A stretch of DNA of 64,000 nucleotides, from contig NZ_CP045318.1 in NCBI RefSeq assembly GCF_009363255.1, positions 348,001-412,000 on the forward strand, given 5' to 3'. Below the pieces are notes generated by a model, which had not been told where the DNA came from, ran no database searches, and saw only the letters and a program-made list of their open reading frames with translations. Of the stretch, positions 55,584 to 64,000 are shown piece by piece (position 1 is the stretch's first letter; the number at the start of each line of letters is the position of its first letter). The DNA is from Roseivivax sp. THAF197b (lineage in GTDB: Bacteria > Pseudomonadota > Alphaproteobacteria > Rhodobacterales > Rhodobacteraceae). Made by a program: the position numbers and the translations under genes.

Positions 55584-55618
55584 AAAAGCCTGCCGCTGAG
55601 GATCAGGGGCAGGCTTTT
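55584..55618. terminator. Bidirectional intrinsic terminator
   Basis: AAAAGCCTGCC (55584-55594) pairs with GGCAGGCTTTT (55608-55618). The A-run and T-run flank the stem, so it can end both the plus-strand membrane protein gene and the opposing DUF1127 gene. Confidence 0.85.
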
Positions 55619-55652
55619 CCGTTTGCGGGGCCGAACGTGGCGCGCCCGCGTC

Positions 55653-55865
55653 TCAGCGCTTGATGCGGCTTGCGCGCTCGATATCCGCGCGGATCAGGCC
55701 GATATCGTCCAGTTCGCGGTCCGAGAGTTGCGAAAGCGCGCGACGCGTGACGCGGCGGTCATTCCAGTCGGTGGCGGCCGCGGTGGCGGTGACGAAGACG
55801 GAGCCGATCCGGTTGGCCATGCCAACGGGGCCCATGAGCGGGTTATGCGTGTCGAGGAGGGTCAT
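55653..55865 (-). CDS. DUF1127 (YjiS-like) small protein
   Basis: 70 residues. The C-terminal 40 match the DUF1127 motif: RRALSQLSDRELDDIGLIRADIERAS. Related proteins in alphaproteobacteria bind RNA or affect carbon and phosphate metabolism. The 236 bases upstream (55866-56101) are AT-richer than the surroundings and should hold its promoter; a GCCCG-TGTCG-CGGGC hairpin lies there too. Confidence 0.9.
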   Translation of the reverse strand: MTLLDTHNPLMGPVGMANRIGSVFVTATAAATDWNDRRVTRRALSQLSDRELDDIGLIRADIERASRIKR

Positions 55866-56101
55866 TTCGGGGTCCTGAAAGAGGGGGTATTAGGGTCGTT
55901 TCTGCTGGGCAGTTAGCGACGGCCAAGTCACCGGACAAGCTGCGAAAATCGCATAGCTCGCATGCTTTTTGTGCATAATGAAAACATGTGCTTTGCCCGT
56001 GTCGCGGGCAGCTTTTGAAACGTCGGAAACGGGCTTCGATCAAGGAGAAAACGGCGGTTTCGACACGTCGTGCGATAGACGCGCCCCGAAATCGCGGGCG
56101 A

Positions 56102-57022
56102 TCAGCGGAGCCGCTGACGCGAGGTCACGCGCTCGGCTTGCGATTTGACCGGCCAGACCTCCAGGACACCGGAGGCCAGAACCAGCGCGCCGCCCGTGAT
56201 TTCCAGCGGCGACAGGTGCTCGCCCGCCAACAGCGCGGCACTGACCGAGCCGATCAGGACCTCGGCCATCAACAGGATGCCGGTGCGTGCGGGGTCGAGC
56301 TGTTTGCTGGCCCAGATCAGCCCGACCATGGATGCCGCCCACCACAGAGCCCCCGTCACGACCGCAATGCCCAACGCCATCGGCCAGCGGGCCAAGCTGG
56401 TGGCGCCCTCCTCGGCCCCGGGCAAGACCAGCGCCATCACCAGGGCCGTCAGGGTCGCGCCCGCGGCAAACAGGAAGGCGGCCTCGCCCGCGCCGACGGC
56501 GGGACGCATGCGCAGACCGGTCGTGGCAAGCGACCAGCCGATGCCCGAGGCCAGCGCCATCCATTCGCCTGTCGTGCGGGGCAGGGGCCATTCCCCCTCA
56601 GCGCCGAGCATAGTGCCCAGCCCGGCAAGTCCTAGCGCGATTGCCACGAGCCGCAGTCGCGGCGTCCGCCAGCCAAAGACGTATCGCGCGATAAGCGTGC
56701 TCCAGACCGGGCTGAGGAAGAAAAGCAGGATGATGATCGCAACGCGGCCGTAATTGAACCCGATGGAATAAAGGGCAAAAGCCGCACCCCCCAGCGCCAC
56801 GGAGGCCAGCGCCACGGGATCGGAGGCCAGAAGCCGCGCGCGTTGCCGAAACGCCACCGGCAACAGGCAAAGCGTGGCGCAGAGCGTGATCGCCGCCGTG
56901 CCCCAGGCACCGCCAATGCCAAGATCGGCCAGTTGCCGCACCGGCAGCCAGTAGAACCCCCAAATCGTGCCGGTCGCGATCACGATTGCCGTGGCAAGCC
57001 GCGTTGTCCGTTCCTGATCCAT
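56102..57022 (-). CDS. DMT-family (EamA) transporter
   Basis: 306 residues, ten helices. The first is TAIVIATGTIWGFYWLPVRQLADLGIGG; repeat ends are at SPVWSTLIARYVFGWRTPRLRLVAIALGLAGLG and LMAEVLIGSVSAALLAGEHLSPLEITGGALVLASGVLEVW. Probable metabolite exporter; substrate not predictable. It is divergent from ruvC. Confidence 0.88.
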   Translation of the reverse strand: MDQERTTRLATAIVIATGTIWGFYWLPVRQLADLGIGGAWGTAAITLCATLCLLPVAFRQRARLLASDPVALASVALGGAAFALYSIGFNYGRVAIIILLFFLSPVWSTLIARYVFGWRTPRLRLVAIALGLAGLGTMLGAEGEWPLPRTTGEWMALASGIGWSLATTGLRMRPAVGAGEAAFLFAAGATLTALVMALVLPGAEEGATSLARWPMALGIAVVTGALWWAASMVGLIWASKQLDPARTGILLMAEVLIGSVSAALLAGEHLSPLEITGGALVLASGVLEVWPVKSQAERVTSRQRLR

Positions 57023-57184
57023 GAGGGCGCGCTACAGCATCCGGTGCCCAGAGGCAAAGGGCACCACGGGCCTGGGCATTGCGGCGCCGAGGCCGCAGAT
57101 CGTGCTGGGGCCGCACCGGGGCACTTGGCGGATGTTCTCTTTTCGTGCTAGTGCATGCGGCAACAATAAAAGGGCAGGGCACTC

Positions 57185-57685
57185 GTGGTCAGGGTATTGG
57201 GAATCGATCCGGGATTGCGCAATCTCGGTTGGGGTGTGATCGACGCGGATGGCGGACGTCTGCGCCACGTGGCCAACGGCACGTGCCATTCCGCGCCGGG
57301 CGACTTGGCGCCGCGGCTCCTGTCGCTCTACCGTCAGCTCTGGGAGGTTGTGGAACGCTACGCGCCCGGCACCGCCGCGGTGGAGCAGACCTTCGTCAAC
57401 AAGGATGCGGTCGCGACCCTGAAGCTCGGGCAGGCCCGCGCCATCGCCCTTCTGGTGCCCGCGCAATTCGGTCTGGAGATCGGGGAATATGCGCCCAACA
57501 AGGTCAAGAAAACGGTGGTGGGCGTGGGTCATGCCCACAAGCAGCAGATCGACCACATGGTGAAGATGCAGCTTCCGGGTGTGACCATCGAGTCTCCCGA
57601 TGCCGCCGACGCCCTGGCCATCGCGATCTGCCACGCGCATTATTCCCGCGCGCCGGAATTGCGCGTTGCCGGAGCACGGACATGA
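57185..57685 (+). CDS. ruvC: Holliday junction resolvase RuvC
   Basis: 166 residues, GTG start at 57185 with AAAAGGGCAGG upstream. The four catalytic acids are Asp8 (LGIDPG), Glu67 (AVEQTF), Asp139 and Asp142 (SPDAADAL). It cuts Holliday junctions as a dimer with RuvAB. Its stop overlaps ruvA (ATGA). Confidence 0.96.
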   Translation: MVRVLGIDPGLRNLGWGVIDADGGRLRHVANGTCHSAPGDLAPRLLSLYRQLWEVVERYAPGTAAVEQTFVNKDAVATLKLGQARAIALLVPAQFGLEIGEYAPNKVKKTVVGVGHAHKQQIDHMVKMQLPGVTIESPDAADALAIAICHAHYSRAPELRVAGART

Positions 57686-58356
57686 TCGGACGCATCGCCG
57701 GACGGGTGGAATACAAGGGCGACGATCACGTGCTCGTCGATGTGCGCGGGGTCGGCTACATTGTCTATTGCTCGGATCGCACGCTCGCGCAGGTGCCCCG
57801 TCCCGGAGAGGCGGTGGCGCTCTTCACCGATCTCCTCGTGCGCGAAGATATCCTGCAGCTGTTCGGCTTTCTGAGCCTCGTGGAAAAGGAATGGCACCGG
57901 CTGTTAATGTCCGTGCAGGGCGTCGGCGCGAAGGCCTCGCTCGCCATCCTCGGCACGCTCGGACCCGACGGGGTGAGCCGCGCCATCGCCCTGGGCGACT
58001 GGAACGCCGTGAAGGCCGCCAAGGGCATCGGTCCCAAGACCGCGCAACGCGTGGTAAACGAACTCAAGGACAAGGCGCCCACGGTAATGGCCATGGGGGT
58101 CGCCGCCGCACCGGTCAGCGCGGGCGATGATGCGGTGATCGATCCCGACGATGCGGGCGCTGCGCCCCGCGCCATACCTGCCGCGGCTCCGCCCAACGCC
58201 TCCGCCCAGTCCGAAGCGCTCTCTGCGCTTGGAAATCTCGGCTACAATCCGGGCGAGGCGGCCAGCGCTGTGGCCCAGGCCGCGTCTGACACGCCGGATG
58301 CGGAGACGAGCACGCTCATTCGCGCCGCGCTCAAGCTCCTGGCGCCGAAACCATGA
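57682..58356 (+). CDS. ruvA: Holliday junction branch migration protein RuvA
   Basis: 224 residues. Domain I opens [26 protein letters not shown]. Helix-hairpin-helix motifs are [14 protein letters not shown] and [20 protein letters not shown]. An Ala/Pro-rich linker and the RuvB-binding domain III ([20 protein letters not shown]) complete it. It overlaps ruvC upstream and ruvB downstream by four bases each. Confidence 0.96.
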   Translation: MIGRIAGRVEYKGDDHVLVDVRGVGYIVYCSDRTLAQVPRPGEAVALFTDLLVREDILQLFGFLSLVEKEWHRLLMSVQGVGAKASLAILGTLGPDGVSRAIALGDWNAVKAAKGIGPKTAQRVVNELKDKAPTVMAMGVAAAPVSAGDDAVIDPDDAGAAPRAIPAAAPPNASAQSEALSALGNLGYNPGEAASAVAQAASDTPDAETSTLIRAALKLLAPKP

Positions 58357-59378
58357 CCGAGCCCGACCCCCTCCTGCGCGCCGAGACCGGCCCCGAGGAA
58401 CGCGACCGCGCGCTGCGCCCGCAGGTGCTCGACGATTTCGTGGGCCAGGCCGAGGCGCGGGCGAATCTGCGCGTCTTCCTGCAATCGGCCCGGTCGCGGG
58501 GCGAGGCGATGGACCACACGCTCTTTCACGGCCCGCCCGGCCTCGGCAAGACGACGCTCGCGCAGATCATGGCGCGCGAGCTCGGCGTCAATTTCCGCAT
58601 GACCTCCGGCCCGGTGCTGGCCAAGGCGGGCGATCTCGCGGCGATCCTGACCAATCTCGAAGCGCGCGATGTACTCTTCATCGACGAGATCCACCGTCTC
58701 AATCCGGTCGTCGAAGAGGTGCTCTACCCCGCGCTTGAGGATTTCGAGCTCGATCTCGTAATCGGCGAGGGCCCGGCGGCCCGCACCGTCCGGATCGAGT
58801 TGCAGCCCTTCACGCTGGTGGGTGCCACCACCCGGCTCGGGCTTCTGACAACGCCGCTGCGCGACCGCTTCGGCATCCCGACCCGGCTGCAATTCTACAC
58901 GGTCGAGGAGCTGGAATACATCGTCGCCCGCAATGCCGAGAAACTGGGCGTCGCCGCCCATCCCGATGGCGCGCGCGAAATTGCCCGAAGGGCGCGGGGC
59001 ACGCCCCGCATCGCGGGCAGGCTCCTGCGCCGGGTCGTCGATTTCGCCGTGGTCGAGGGCGACGGCACGATCACCCGGGCATTGGCAGACAACGCGCTGA
59101 CACGGCTCGGCGTGGATAGCCTTGGCCTCGACGGGGCGGATCGGCGTTATCTCGGCCTCATCGCCGAGAATTACGCAGGCGGTCCCGTGGGGATCGAGAC
59201 GATCGCCGCGGCCCTCTCGGAGCCCCGGGACGCGATCGAGGAGGTGATCGAGCCCTACCTTCTGCAACAAGGCCTGATCCAGCGCACCCCGCGCGGGCGG
59301 ATGCTGGCGCAGAAAGGCTGGTCGCATCTGGGCCTGCCCGCGCCGCGGCAGCCGGACCAGGGCGCGCTCTTCGACTGA
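58353..59378 (+). CDS. ruvB: Holliday junction branch migration ATPase RuvB
   Basis: 341 residues. Walker A is GPPGLGKTT at 60-68, Walker [10 protein letters not shown] at 110-117, and the C-terminal winged helix is [21 protein letters not shown]. It drives branch migration with RuvA and completes the ruvCAB operon. Confidence 0.97.
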   Translation: MTEPDPLLRAETGPEERDRALRPQVLDDFVGQAEARANLRVFLQSARSRGEAMDHTLFHGPPGLGKTTLAQIMARELGVNFRMTSGPVLAKAGDLAAILTNLEARDVLFIDEIHRLNPVVEEVLYPALEDFELDLVIGEGPAARTVRIELQPFTLVGATTRLGLLTTPLRDRFGIPTRLQFYTVEELEYIVARNAEKLGVAAHPDGAREIARRARGTPRIAGRLLRRVVDFAVVEGDGTITRALADNALTRLGVDSLGLDGADRRYLGLIAENYAGGPVGIETIAAALSEPRDAIEEVIEPYLLQQGLIQRTPRGRMLAQKGWSHLGLPAPRQPDQGALFD

Positions 59379-59421
59379 GCGCCACGCCGCCCTCTCCAAC
59401 TGCGCGTCCCACGTCGTCGCT

Positions 59422-59489
59422 CAAGCGCCACGCCCTGTCACGACCGGACCAGAAATACCTCCGGGGAGCGCGAGGGGCTGGCCCCTCGC
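59422..59489 (-). repeat. Dispersed intergenic repeat with hairpin, copy B
   Basis: In minus orientation a hairpin GCGAGGGGC-CA-GCCCCTCGC (59470-59489) is followed by CCGGAGGTATTT and GGTCCGGTCGTGACAGGG, matching copy A at 17197-17263. The stem keeps its pairing by paired changes. The 265-base gap between ruvB and the next gene also holds a CGCGCCGC-GCA-GCGGCGCG hairpin at 59552-59570. Confidence 0.75.
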
Positions 59490-59643
59490 TTTGCGCTCTC
59501 GCCATCCGCGCTTGAGGCCGGAATGACGCGCCCCGACCAACGCCCCCGACTTCGCGCCGCGCAGCGGCGCGCGGGTCGGCGGGCGAAGCCCGTCGAAACC
59601 CCTCTCTTGTCTCCCGCACGCCACAATGCGACACCCCGAAGCC

Positions 59644-60300
59644 ATGACAGACGATCCACGCATCCTTTCGCCCGAGACGATCGAGGCGTTCTTCACCCGT
59701 TCGGACGGACAATATCTCTTTGCCCGCTGGGGCCGCCCCATTGCGCCGGTGATCTTCGGGGTGGACGATCCGACGATCTCCACCATCAAGGGCGCGTTCG
59801 AGGCGGTGATGGCGCTTTCCGGTCACAGCCTTGCCGAAACCGACCCGGAGCTCGGCGCCAATTGCATGGTGTTCTTCTGCCGCGACTGGGGCGAGCTGAC
59901 GGAGGTGCCCAATCTCGACCGGCTCGTCGAGGGGTTGGGCCCGCTGGTCGAGCGTCTGAAAACGGCCGAGGCCAACCAGTACCGGGTCTTCCGCTTCGAC
60001 GCCGCGGGCGCAATCCGCGCGTGCTTCATCTTCATCCGCATGGACGAAGAGATGTCGAAACTGCCCGCGGAGACGCTGGCGCTGGGGCAGGTTGTGCAAT
60101 CGGTGCTCCTCTGGTCCGACCGGGCCTTCACCGACCGCTCCGCCTTGGGCCAGCTTGATGATGGCCGCGTCGTGTTGCGCCCCGATATCGCCGGGCTCAT
60201 CCGCGCAGGCTACGATCCGGTGCTGCCGGATGTGGCGCAGGATGCCTCCCACGCGTTGCGCCTTCATGCCCGCATGATCGCAACACCCCCCGCCGCCTGA
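59644..60300 (+). CDS. Conserved hypothetical protein between ruvCAB and tol genes
   Basis: 218 residues from the ATG at 59644 (MTDDPRILSPETIEAFFTRS). Soluble; no signal peptide or known catalytic motif. Segments such as FARWGRPIAPVIFGVDDPTISTIKGAFEAVM and GANCMVFFCRDWGEL look like a conserved family fold. It lies nine bases before ybgC and is a regular occupant of this spot in Rhodobacterales, as far as I recall. Function unknown. Confidence 0.8.
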   Translation: MTDDPRILSPETIEAFFTRSDGQYLFARWGRPIAPVIFGVDDPTISTIKGAFEAVMALSGHSLAETDPELGANCMVFFCRDWGELTEVPNLDRLVEGLGPLVERLKTAEANQYRVFRFDAAGAIRACFIFIRMDEEMSKLPAETLALGQVVQSVLLWSDRAFTDRSALGQLDDGRVVLRPDIAGLIRAGYDPVLPDVAQDASHALRLHARMIATPPAA

Positions 60301-60309
60301 GGACGCCCC

Positions 60310-60711
60310 ATGCCCCACACCTTTCCCGTGCGCGTCTATTACGAAGACACCGACATGGCGGGCATCGTCTATTACGCCAATTATCTGCGCTATATCGAAC
60401 GCGCCCGCTCTGACTGGGTGCGCGATCTGGGCATCGACCAGAACGCGATGCGCGAAGAGGACGGGGTGGTCTTCGTCGTCCGCCGGGTCGAGGCCGATTA
60501 CATCGCGCCTGCGCGCTTCGACGACGCGCTCGAGGTGCGCACCGTCACCCGGTCCGTCACCGGCGTGAAGCTGATGATGGGCCAGGAGGTCTGGCGCGAC
60601 GAGACGCTGCTCTTCCGCGCCGAAGTTCTCGTCGTCTGCGTCGGCGCGAACGGCCAGCCCGCCCGTCTACCGGCAAATATCCGCCAAAAGCTGCCGAAAA
60701 GTTCCGCCTGA
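60310..60711 (+). CDS. ybgC: Tol-Pal-associated acyl-CoA thioesterase YbgC
   Basis: 133 residues, hot-dog fold. The motif YYEDTDMAGIVYYANYLRYIERAR contains the catalytic Asp15. It hydrolyses acyl-CoA thioesters and is linked to phospholipid and Tol-Pal function. The tol genes follow directly. Confidence 0.94.
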   Translation: MPHTFPVRVYYEDTDMAGIVYYANYLRYIERARSDWVRDLGIDQNAMREEDGVVFVVRRVEADYIAPARFDDALEVRTVTRSVTGVKLMMGQEVWRDETLLFRAEVLVVCVGANGQPARLPANIRQKLPKSSA

Positions 60712-60822
60712 CGGCGCCTCCACGGGCAATTCACCGCAATGTGTTGGATTTGACCCGCGACTTAGCGTATCCCTTCGGGCAAACACGGCCCGAAAAGAGG
60801 CCAAGGCAGAAAGAGCAGGCTC

Positions 60823-61518
60823 ATGGAAACCGAAACTCTGGCGCTGGCGCAGGAGATTGATTTCTCCATGTGGGCGCTGTTCGCCCGCGCGACCTTCACC
60901 GTGAAACTCGTCATGCTGGCGCTCATCGTGGCCAGCTTCTGGTCATGGTCGATCATCGTCCAGAAGATCATCGCATATCGCGCGGCTCGCACCGAGGCCG
61001 ACCGCTTCGACCGCGCCTTCTGGTCCGGGGAGCCGCTCGACGAGCTCTTCGATCAGATCGGCATGGAGCCCAAGGGCCGGTCCGAGCGCATCTTCGCCGC
61101 GGGCATGATGGAATGGCGCCGCTCGCATCGCGACGACGGCAACCTGATCGCTGGCGCGCAATCGCGCATCGACCGCTCGATGGATGTGGCCATCCAGAAG
61201 GAGGCCGAGGAATTGCAGGGCGGGCTGGGCGTTCTTGCGACCGTCGGATCGGTCACGCCCTTCGTCGGCCTTTTCGGGACGGTCTGGGGCATCATGCATG
61301 CCTTCATCGAGATCGCGCAGCAGCAAAACACATCGCTTGCCGTCGTGGCGCCGGGCATTGCCGAGGCGCTTCTGGCCACGGGGCTCGGCCTTCTGGCCGC
61401 GATCCCGGCGGTGATCTTCTACAACAAGCTCTCGGCCGATGCCGAACGGCTGATCGGCGGCTACGAGGCCTTCGCCGACGAGTTCTCCACCATCCTGTCG
61501 CGCCAGCTGGACGGCTGA
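60823..61518 (+). CDS. tolQ: Tol-Pal proton channel subunit TolQ
   Basis: 231 residues, three helices. The first is TVKLVMLALIVASFWSWSIIVQKII; the last two carry LGVLATVGSVTPFVGLFGTVWGIM and IAEALLATGLGLLAAIPAVIFYN, matching the MotA/ExbB/TolQ family. With TolR it couples the proton motive force to TolA. It starts 111 bases after ybgC. Confidence 0.96.
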   Translation: METETLALAQEIDFSMWALFARATFTVKLVMLALIVASFWSWSIIVQKIIAYRAARTEADRFDRAFWSGEPLDELFDQIGMEPKGRSERIFAAGMMEWRRSHRDDGNLIAGAQSRIDRSMDVAIQKEAEELQGGLGVLATVGSVTPFVGLFGTVWGIMHAFIEIAQQQNTSLAVVAPGIAEALLATGLGLLAAIPAVIFYNKLSADAERLIGGYEAFADEFSTILSRQLDG

Positions 61519-61522
61519 TCCG

Positions 61523-62002
61523 ATGGGCGCAGGTGTCACCAAATCGGGCGGAGGCGGCGGGACGCGGCGCAGACGGCGTCGTTCCGGCCGCGCCCAGCCC
61601 ATGTCGGAGATCAACATTACGCCCTTCGTGGACGTCATGCTGGTGCTTCTCATCATCTTCATGGTCGCCGCACCGCTTCTGACCGTGGGCGTGCCGATCG
61701 AATTGCCGAAGACCGCGGCCACGGCGCTGCCGTCGGATAACGAGGAGCCGCTGACCGTCACCATCGATGCGGCAGGCGGGGTCACGATCCAGACCACGGA
61801 AGTGGCCCGCGACGAGCTGGTCGCGCGCCTGCGCGCCATTGCGGAGGAACGCAGCGACGATCGGGTCTACCTGCGCGCGGATGGCGCGGTGCCTTACGAG
61901 ACCGTCGCGCAGATCATGGGCGCGCTCAACGCGGGCGGCTTCTCGTCCATCGGGCTTGTCACCGATATCGGCGGGCCTGCGCTGAACGCCCAGGGCAATT
62001 GA
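61523..62002 (+). CDS. tolR: Tol-Pal proton channel subunit TolR
   Basis: 159 residues. A basic Gly/Arg-rich N-terminus (GGGGGTRRRRRRSGRAQ) precedes MSEINITPFVDVMLVLLIIFMVAAP, whose membrane Asp is the proton-binding residue. The periplasmic domain ends with IMGALNAGGFSSIGLVT. It begins five bases after tolQ. Confidence 0.95.
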   Translation: MGAGVTKSGGGGGTRRRRRRSGRAQPMSEINITPFVDVMLVLLIIFMVAAPLLTVGVPIELPKTAATALPSDNEEPLTVTIDAAGGVTIQTTEVARDELVARLRAIAEERSDDRVYLRADGAVPYETVAQIMGALNAGGFSSIGLVTDIGGPALNAQGN

Positions 62003-62015
62003 GGGGGCATCCCCA

Positions 62016-63200
62016 ATGAAGCCCATCCTCTCCAAGCTCAATACCGGCCAGATCGTTTCTGGCCTCGGGCATGGCTTGCTCATTCTCTGGCTGCTCTTCG
62101 GCGGCATTTTCCGGCCCGATCCCGATCCTGTCGCGATCCAGGACGTGCAGATTCTGTCATCGGAAGATTTCGCCGCCCTCTCGCAACCTTCCGCACCACC
62201 CGAAGCCGCCTCGGAAGTCGACGCGCCGATAGCACCGGAAGCGCCAGAGGTTTCTCCGCAAGCCCCCGTTGTTACGCCTCCGCCGCAACCGCGCCCGGCG
62301 CCGGAACCGACGCCCGAGCCGGAGGTGGAAGAGCCGCCCGTGCCCGTGCAGCCCACGCCCCCTGCTGAGGTGACGGATACCCCACCGGCCTTGCCCGAAC
62401 CCGCGCCCGAAACACCCGCGCCCGAGATCGCCGAGACGCCGACGCCCGACGCCGCACCACGCGTGGCACCCGAGCCTGTCGCTCCGCCCGAGCCCGACGC
62501 GCGCGTGGCCGAGGAGGTGCAGGATAACGTCTCGCCCGATGCGGCAACGGATGAGGTGGCCGAGGTGGACGAACAGGACGCAACCTCTCCCGAGGAGGCC
62601 ACGACCGAGATCGTGACCGAAGCCGAGGAACCGGCGCGCGCGCCAACGGCGTCGGTGCGCCCGGCCGCGCGTCCGAACCGTCCCGCCCCGACACCGACGC
62701 CAGAGCCCGCGCCCGAGCCAGAGCCCGCGACGGAGACCCAAACCGCCGAGGCGCCGGAAACGCCCCCTGCTGAAGAGGCGCCGAGCGAACCCGACGCACC
62801 CTCCGGCGTGGAAGCGGCACTCGCCGAAGCGCTGGGCGGCGGCGGCACCCCCGATCCCGATCCGGCATTGCCGGTCGGCCCGCCGCTCACGGGCGGGGAG
62901 CGCGATGCCCTGCGTGTGGCCGTGCAGCGCTGCTGGGTCGTCGATGTGGGCAGCCAGGCCGCAAACGTGACGGTCGTCGTCGGCATGCGCATGGAAGAGA
63001 ATGGCCGCGTGGTCACAGACAGCCTGCGCCAGATCGAGGCCTCTGGCGGTGATGCGGCAGCGACGCAGACCGCCTTTCAGGCCGCGCGCCGCGCGATCCT
63101 GCGCTGTCAGGGCGACGGCTTCCCGCTGCCGCCCGAGAAATATGCCCAATGGCGCGAAATCGAGATGGTCTTCGACCCCTCGGGCATGCGGTTGCGCTGA
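62016..63200 (+). CDS. tolA: Tol-Pal periplasm-spanning protein TolA (proline/acid-rich form)
   Basis: 394 residues. One N-terminal helix ([21 protein letters not shown]), then a ~240-residue linker of Pro/Glu/Ala/Thr (about 50-290) in place of the Lys/Ala helix of enteric TolA. The C-terminal domain (about 295-394, [30 protein letters not shown]) has two Cys, CWV and ILRCQGDG, as in TolA domain III. It links TolQR to Pal and TolB. The low-complexity linker is normal in Rhodobacterales. Confidence 0.88.
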   Translation: MKPILSKLNTGQIVSGLGHGLLILWLLFGGIFRPDPDPVAIQDVQILSSEDFAALSQPSAPPEAASEVDAPIAPEAPEVSPQAPVVTPPPQPRPAPEPTPEPEVEEPPVPVQPTPPAEVTDTPPALPEPAPETPAPEIAETPTPDAAPRVAPEPVAPPEPDARVAEEVQDNVSPDAATDEVAEVDEQDATSPEEATTEIVTEAEEPARAPTASVRPAARPNRPAPTPTPEPAPEPEPATETQTAEAPETPPAEEAPSEPDAPSGVEAALAEALGGGGTPDPDPALPVGPPLTGGERDALRVAVQRCWVVDVGSQAANVTVVVGMRMEENGRVVTDSLRQIEASGGDAAATQTAFQAARRAILRCQGDGFPLPPEKYAQWREIEMVFDPSGMRLR

Positions 63201-63292
63201 GGATGCGGTCTCGTGCGCAGAACCGTCATTTGTTTCCCGTCGCGGGCGTGCTTAAGCTCGCGCGCAACATTCCGTTCCGGAAAGGTTTGCCG

Positions 63293-64000
63293 ATGAAAAC
63301 GCTTGTTTCCTGCCTCCTGGCCCTCACGCTGGCCCTGTTGTCCCTTCCGGCGCAGGTTCACGCGCAGGGTCCGCTCAGGATCGAGATCACCGAGGGTGTG
63401 ATCGAACCCTTGCCCTTCGCCGCACCGACCTTCGTGGCCAGCAGCGCCGAGACGCAAAGCTACGCGCAGGAGATCACGCAGGTCGTCCGCGCGGATCTTA
63501 CCGGAACCGGCCTGTTCCGGCAGATTTCAGCCGATGCCTTCATCAGCCAGATCACCAGCTTCGAATCACCGGTGCAATTCGCCGATTGGCGCGCCATCAA
63601 CGCGCAGGCGCTGATCACCGGCGCGGTCAGCGTGGACGGTTCGGGCCGGGTGATCGTGAAGTTCCGCGTCTACGACGTCTTCGCGGGCACCGAGCTGGGG
63701 CAGGGCATGCAATTCGTGGGCACGCCGGATGGCTTGCGCCGGATGGGCCACAAGGTCGCCGATCAGGTCTACTCCCGGATCACCGGCGAGGGCGGCTATT
63801 TCGACAGCCGCGTCGTCTTCGTCTCCGAGCAGGGGCCGAAGGATGCGCGTCAGAAGCGGCTCGCGATCATGGATTACGACGGCGCGAACCTGCAATATCT
63901 CACCGACAGCTCCGCCATCGTGCTGGCGCCGCGCTTTTCGCCCAATGGCGACCGGGTGATCTACACGAGCTACGCAACGGGCGAGCCGCGTGTGCACATG
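63293..64000 (+). CDS. tolB: Tol-Pal translocation protein TolB, 3' end outside window
   Basis: The ATG at 63293 opens a frame with no stop before the window ends; 236 residues are seen. The signal peptide [20 protein letters not shown] ends near VHAQ. The N-terminal domain follows ([29 protein letters not shown]). The first beta-propeller blades begin with [17 protein letters not shown] and [17 protein letters not shown]. TolB shuttles between Pal and OmpA-type partners in the periplasm. Confidence 0.95.
   Translation, partial: MKTLVSCLLALTLALLSLPAQVHAQGPLRIEITEGVIEPLPFAAPTFVASSAETQSYAQEITQVVRADLTGTGLFRQISADAFISQITSFESPVQFADWRAINAQALITGAVSVDGSGRVIVKFRVYDVFAGTELGQGMQFVGTPDGLRRMGHKVADQVYSRITGEGGYFDSRVVFVSEQGPKDARQKRLAIMDYDGANLQYLTDSSAIVLAPRFSPNGDRVIYTSYATGEPRVHM

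Noticed and set aside
55843..56043. 66-codon minus ORF upstream of the DUF1127 gene
   Set aside because: No clear ribosome binding site, overlaps the DUF1127 start, and the region looks like a promoter.
62160..62870. Repetitive Pro/Glu-coding tract that could be mistaken for a tandem repeat or contamination
   Set aside because: It is the in-frame low-complexity linker of TolA, expected for the family in this group.

Overview
The window is one contiguous piece of a high-GC alphaproteobacterial chromosome. Gene content and order point to a marine-type Rhodobacterales (roseobacter/Paracoccaceae) member: a ruvCAB - hypothetical - ybgC - tolQRAB run, divergent hemC/hemE, a membrane-anchored CycM-type cytochrome c beginning MFDTMT, a small SRP RNA, a DUF1127 protein and a yejABEF operon. 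Coding density is very high. No gap between genes exceeds about 260 bases, so there is no large unexplained non-coding block. I saw no tRNA, rRNA, CRISPR array, transposase or integrase.

Layout. 1-6008: 3' end of a giant Ig-repeat surface protein and its complete type I secretion apparatus (TolC-like lipoprotein, ABC exporter with degenerate C39-like domain, HlyD adaptor). 6264-7606: dtd and a PfkB sugar kinase, translationally coupled. 7677-15024: a long minus-strand membrane/stress cluster with two XpaC-like paralogues, TelA, a DUF2927 lipoprotein, an SPFH-GYF2 protein, two very small membrane proteins, then a cytochrome b and a zinc-ribbon membrane protein. 15131-17129: RNA modification genes (rluB, tadA, rluE). 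17291-21274: hemF, an SDR lacking the catalytic lysine, an RsmC-like methyltransferase, clpS and a HAD hydrolase. 21534-24836: a SPOR-containing D-Ala-D-Ala carboxypeptidase, a LysR regulator divergent from two overlapping tiny ORFs, and a small secreted protein. 24971-30835: yejABEF peptide importer. 30969-36371: accessory oxidoreductases and regulators (DUF1772, NmrA, AraC, SDR, MDR, LysR). 36544-39790: cytochrome c, pheA, DUF3253, zinc metallopeptidase, protein phosphatase. 39845-39944: SRP RNA. 40085-46630: cyclic nucleotide phosphodiesterase/nucleotidase, nudC, SRPBCC, DUF4198, hemC, hemE. 46645-54111: DMT exporter, ABC-2 exporter pair, a cupin with a structured leader, YeeE/YedE, an MFS carrier and a sodium:solute symporter. 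54205-57022: prmA, two small proteins, a DMT exporter. 57185-end: ruvCAB, hypothetical, ybgC, tolQRA and truncated tolB.

The most unusual items are: the TelA/XpaC/SPFH cluster, including a 29-codon membrane ORF between the two xpaC-like genes; a bicistronic pair of tiny ORFs with its own terminator divergent from a LysR gene; a cupin with the metal/tyrosine spacing of DMSP-lyase cupins behind a hairpin that buries its Shine-Dalgarno; a two-copy intergenic repeat whose hairpin stem changes in a compensatory way; and an 11-bp perfect inverted repeat in a LysR-divergent promoter. Family calls rest on motif recognition by eye; no database search was run.
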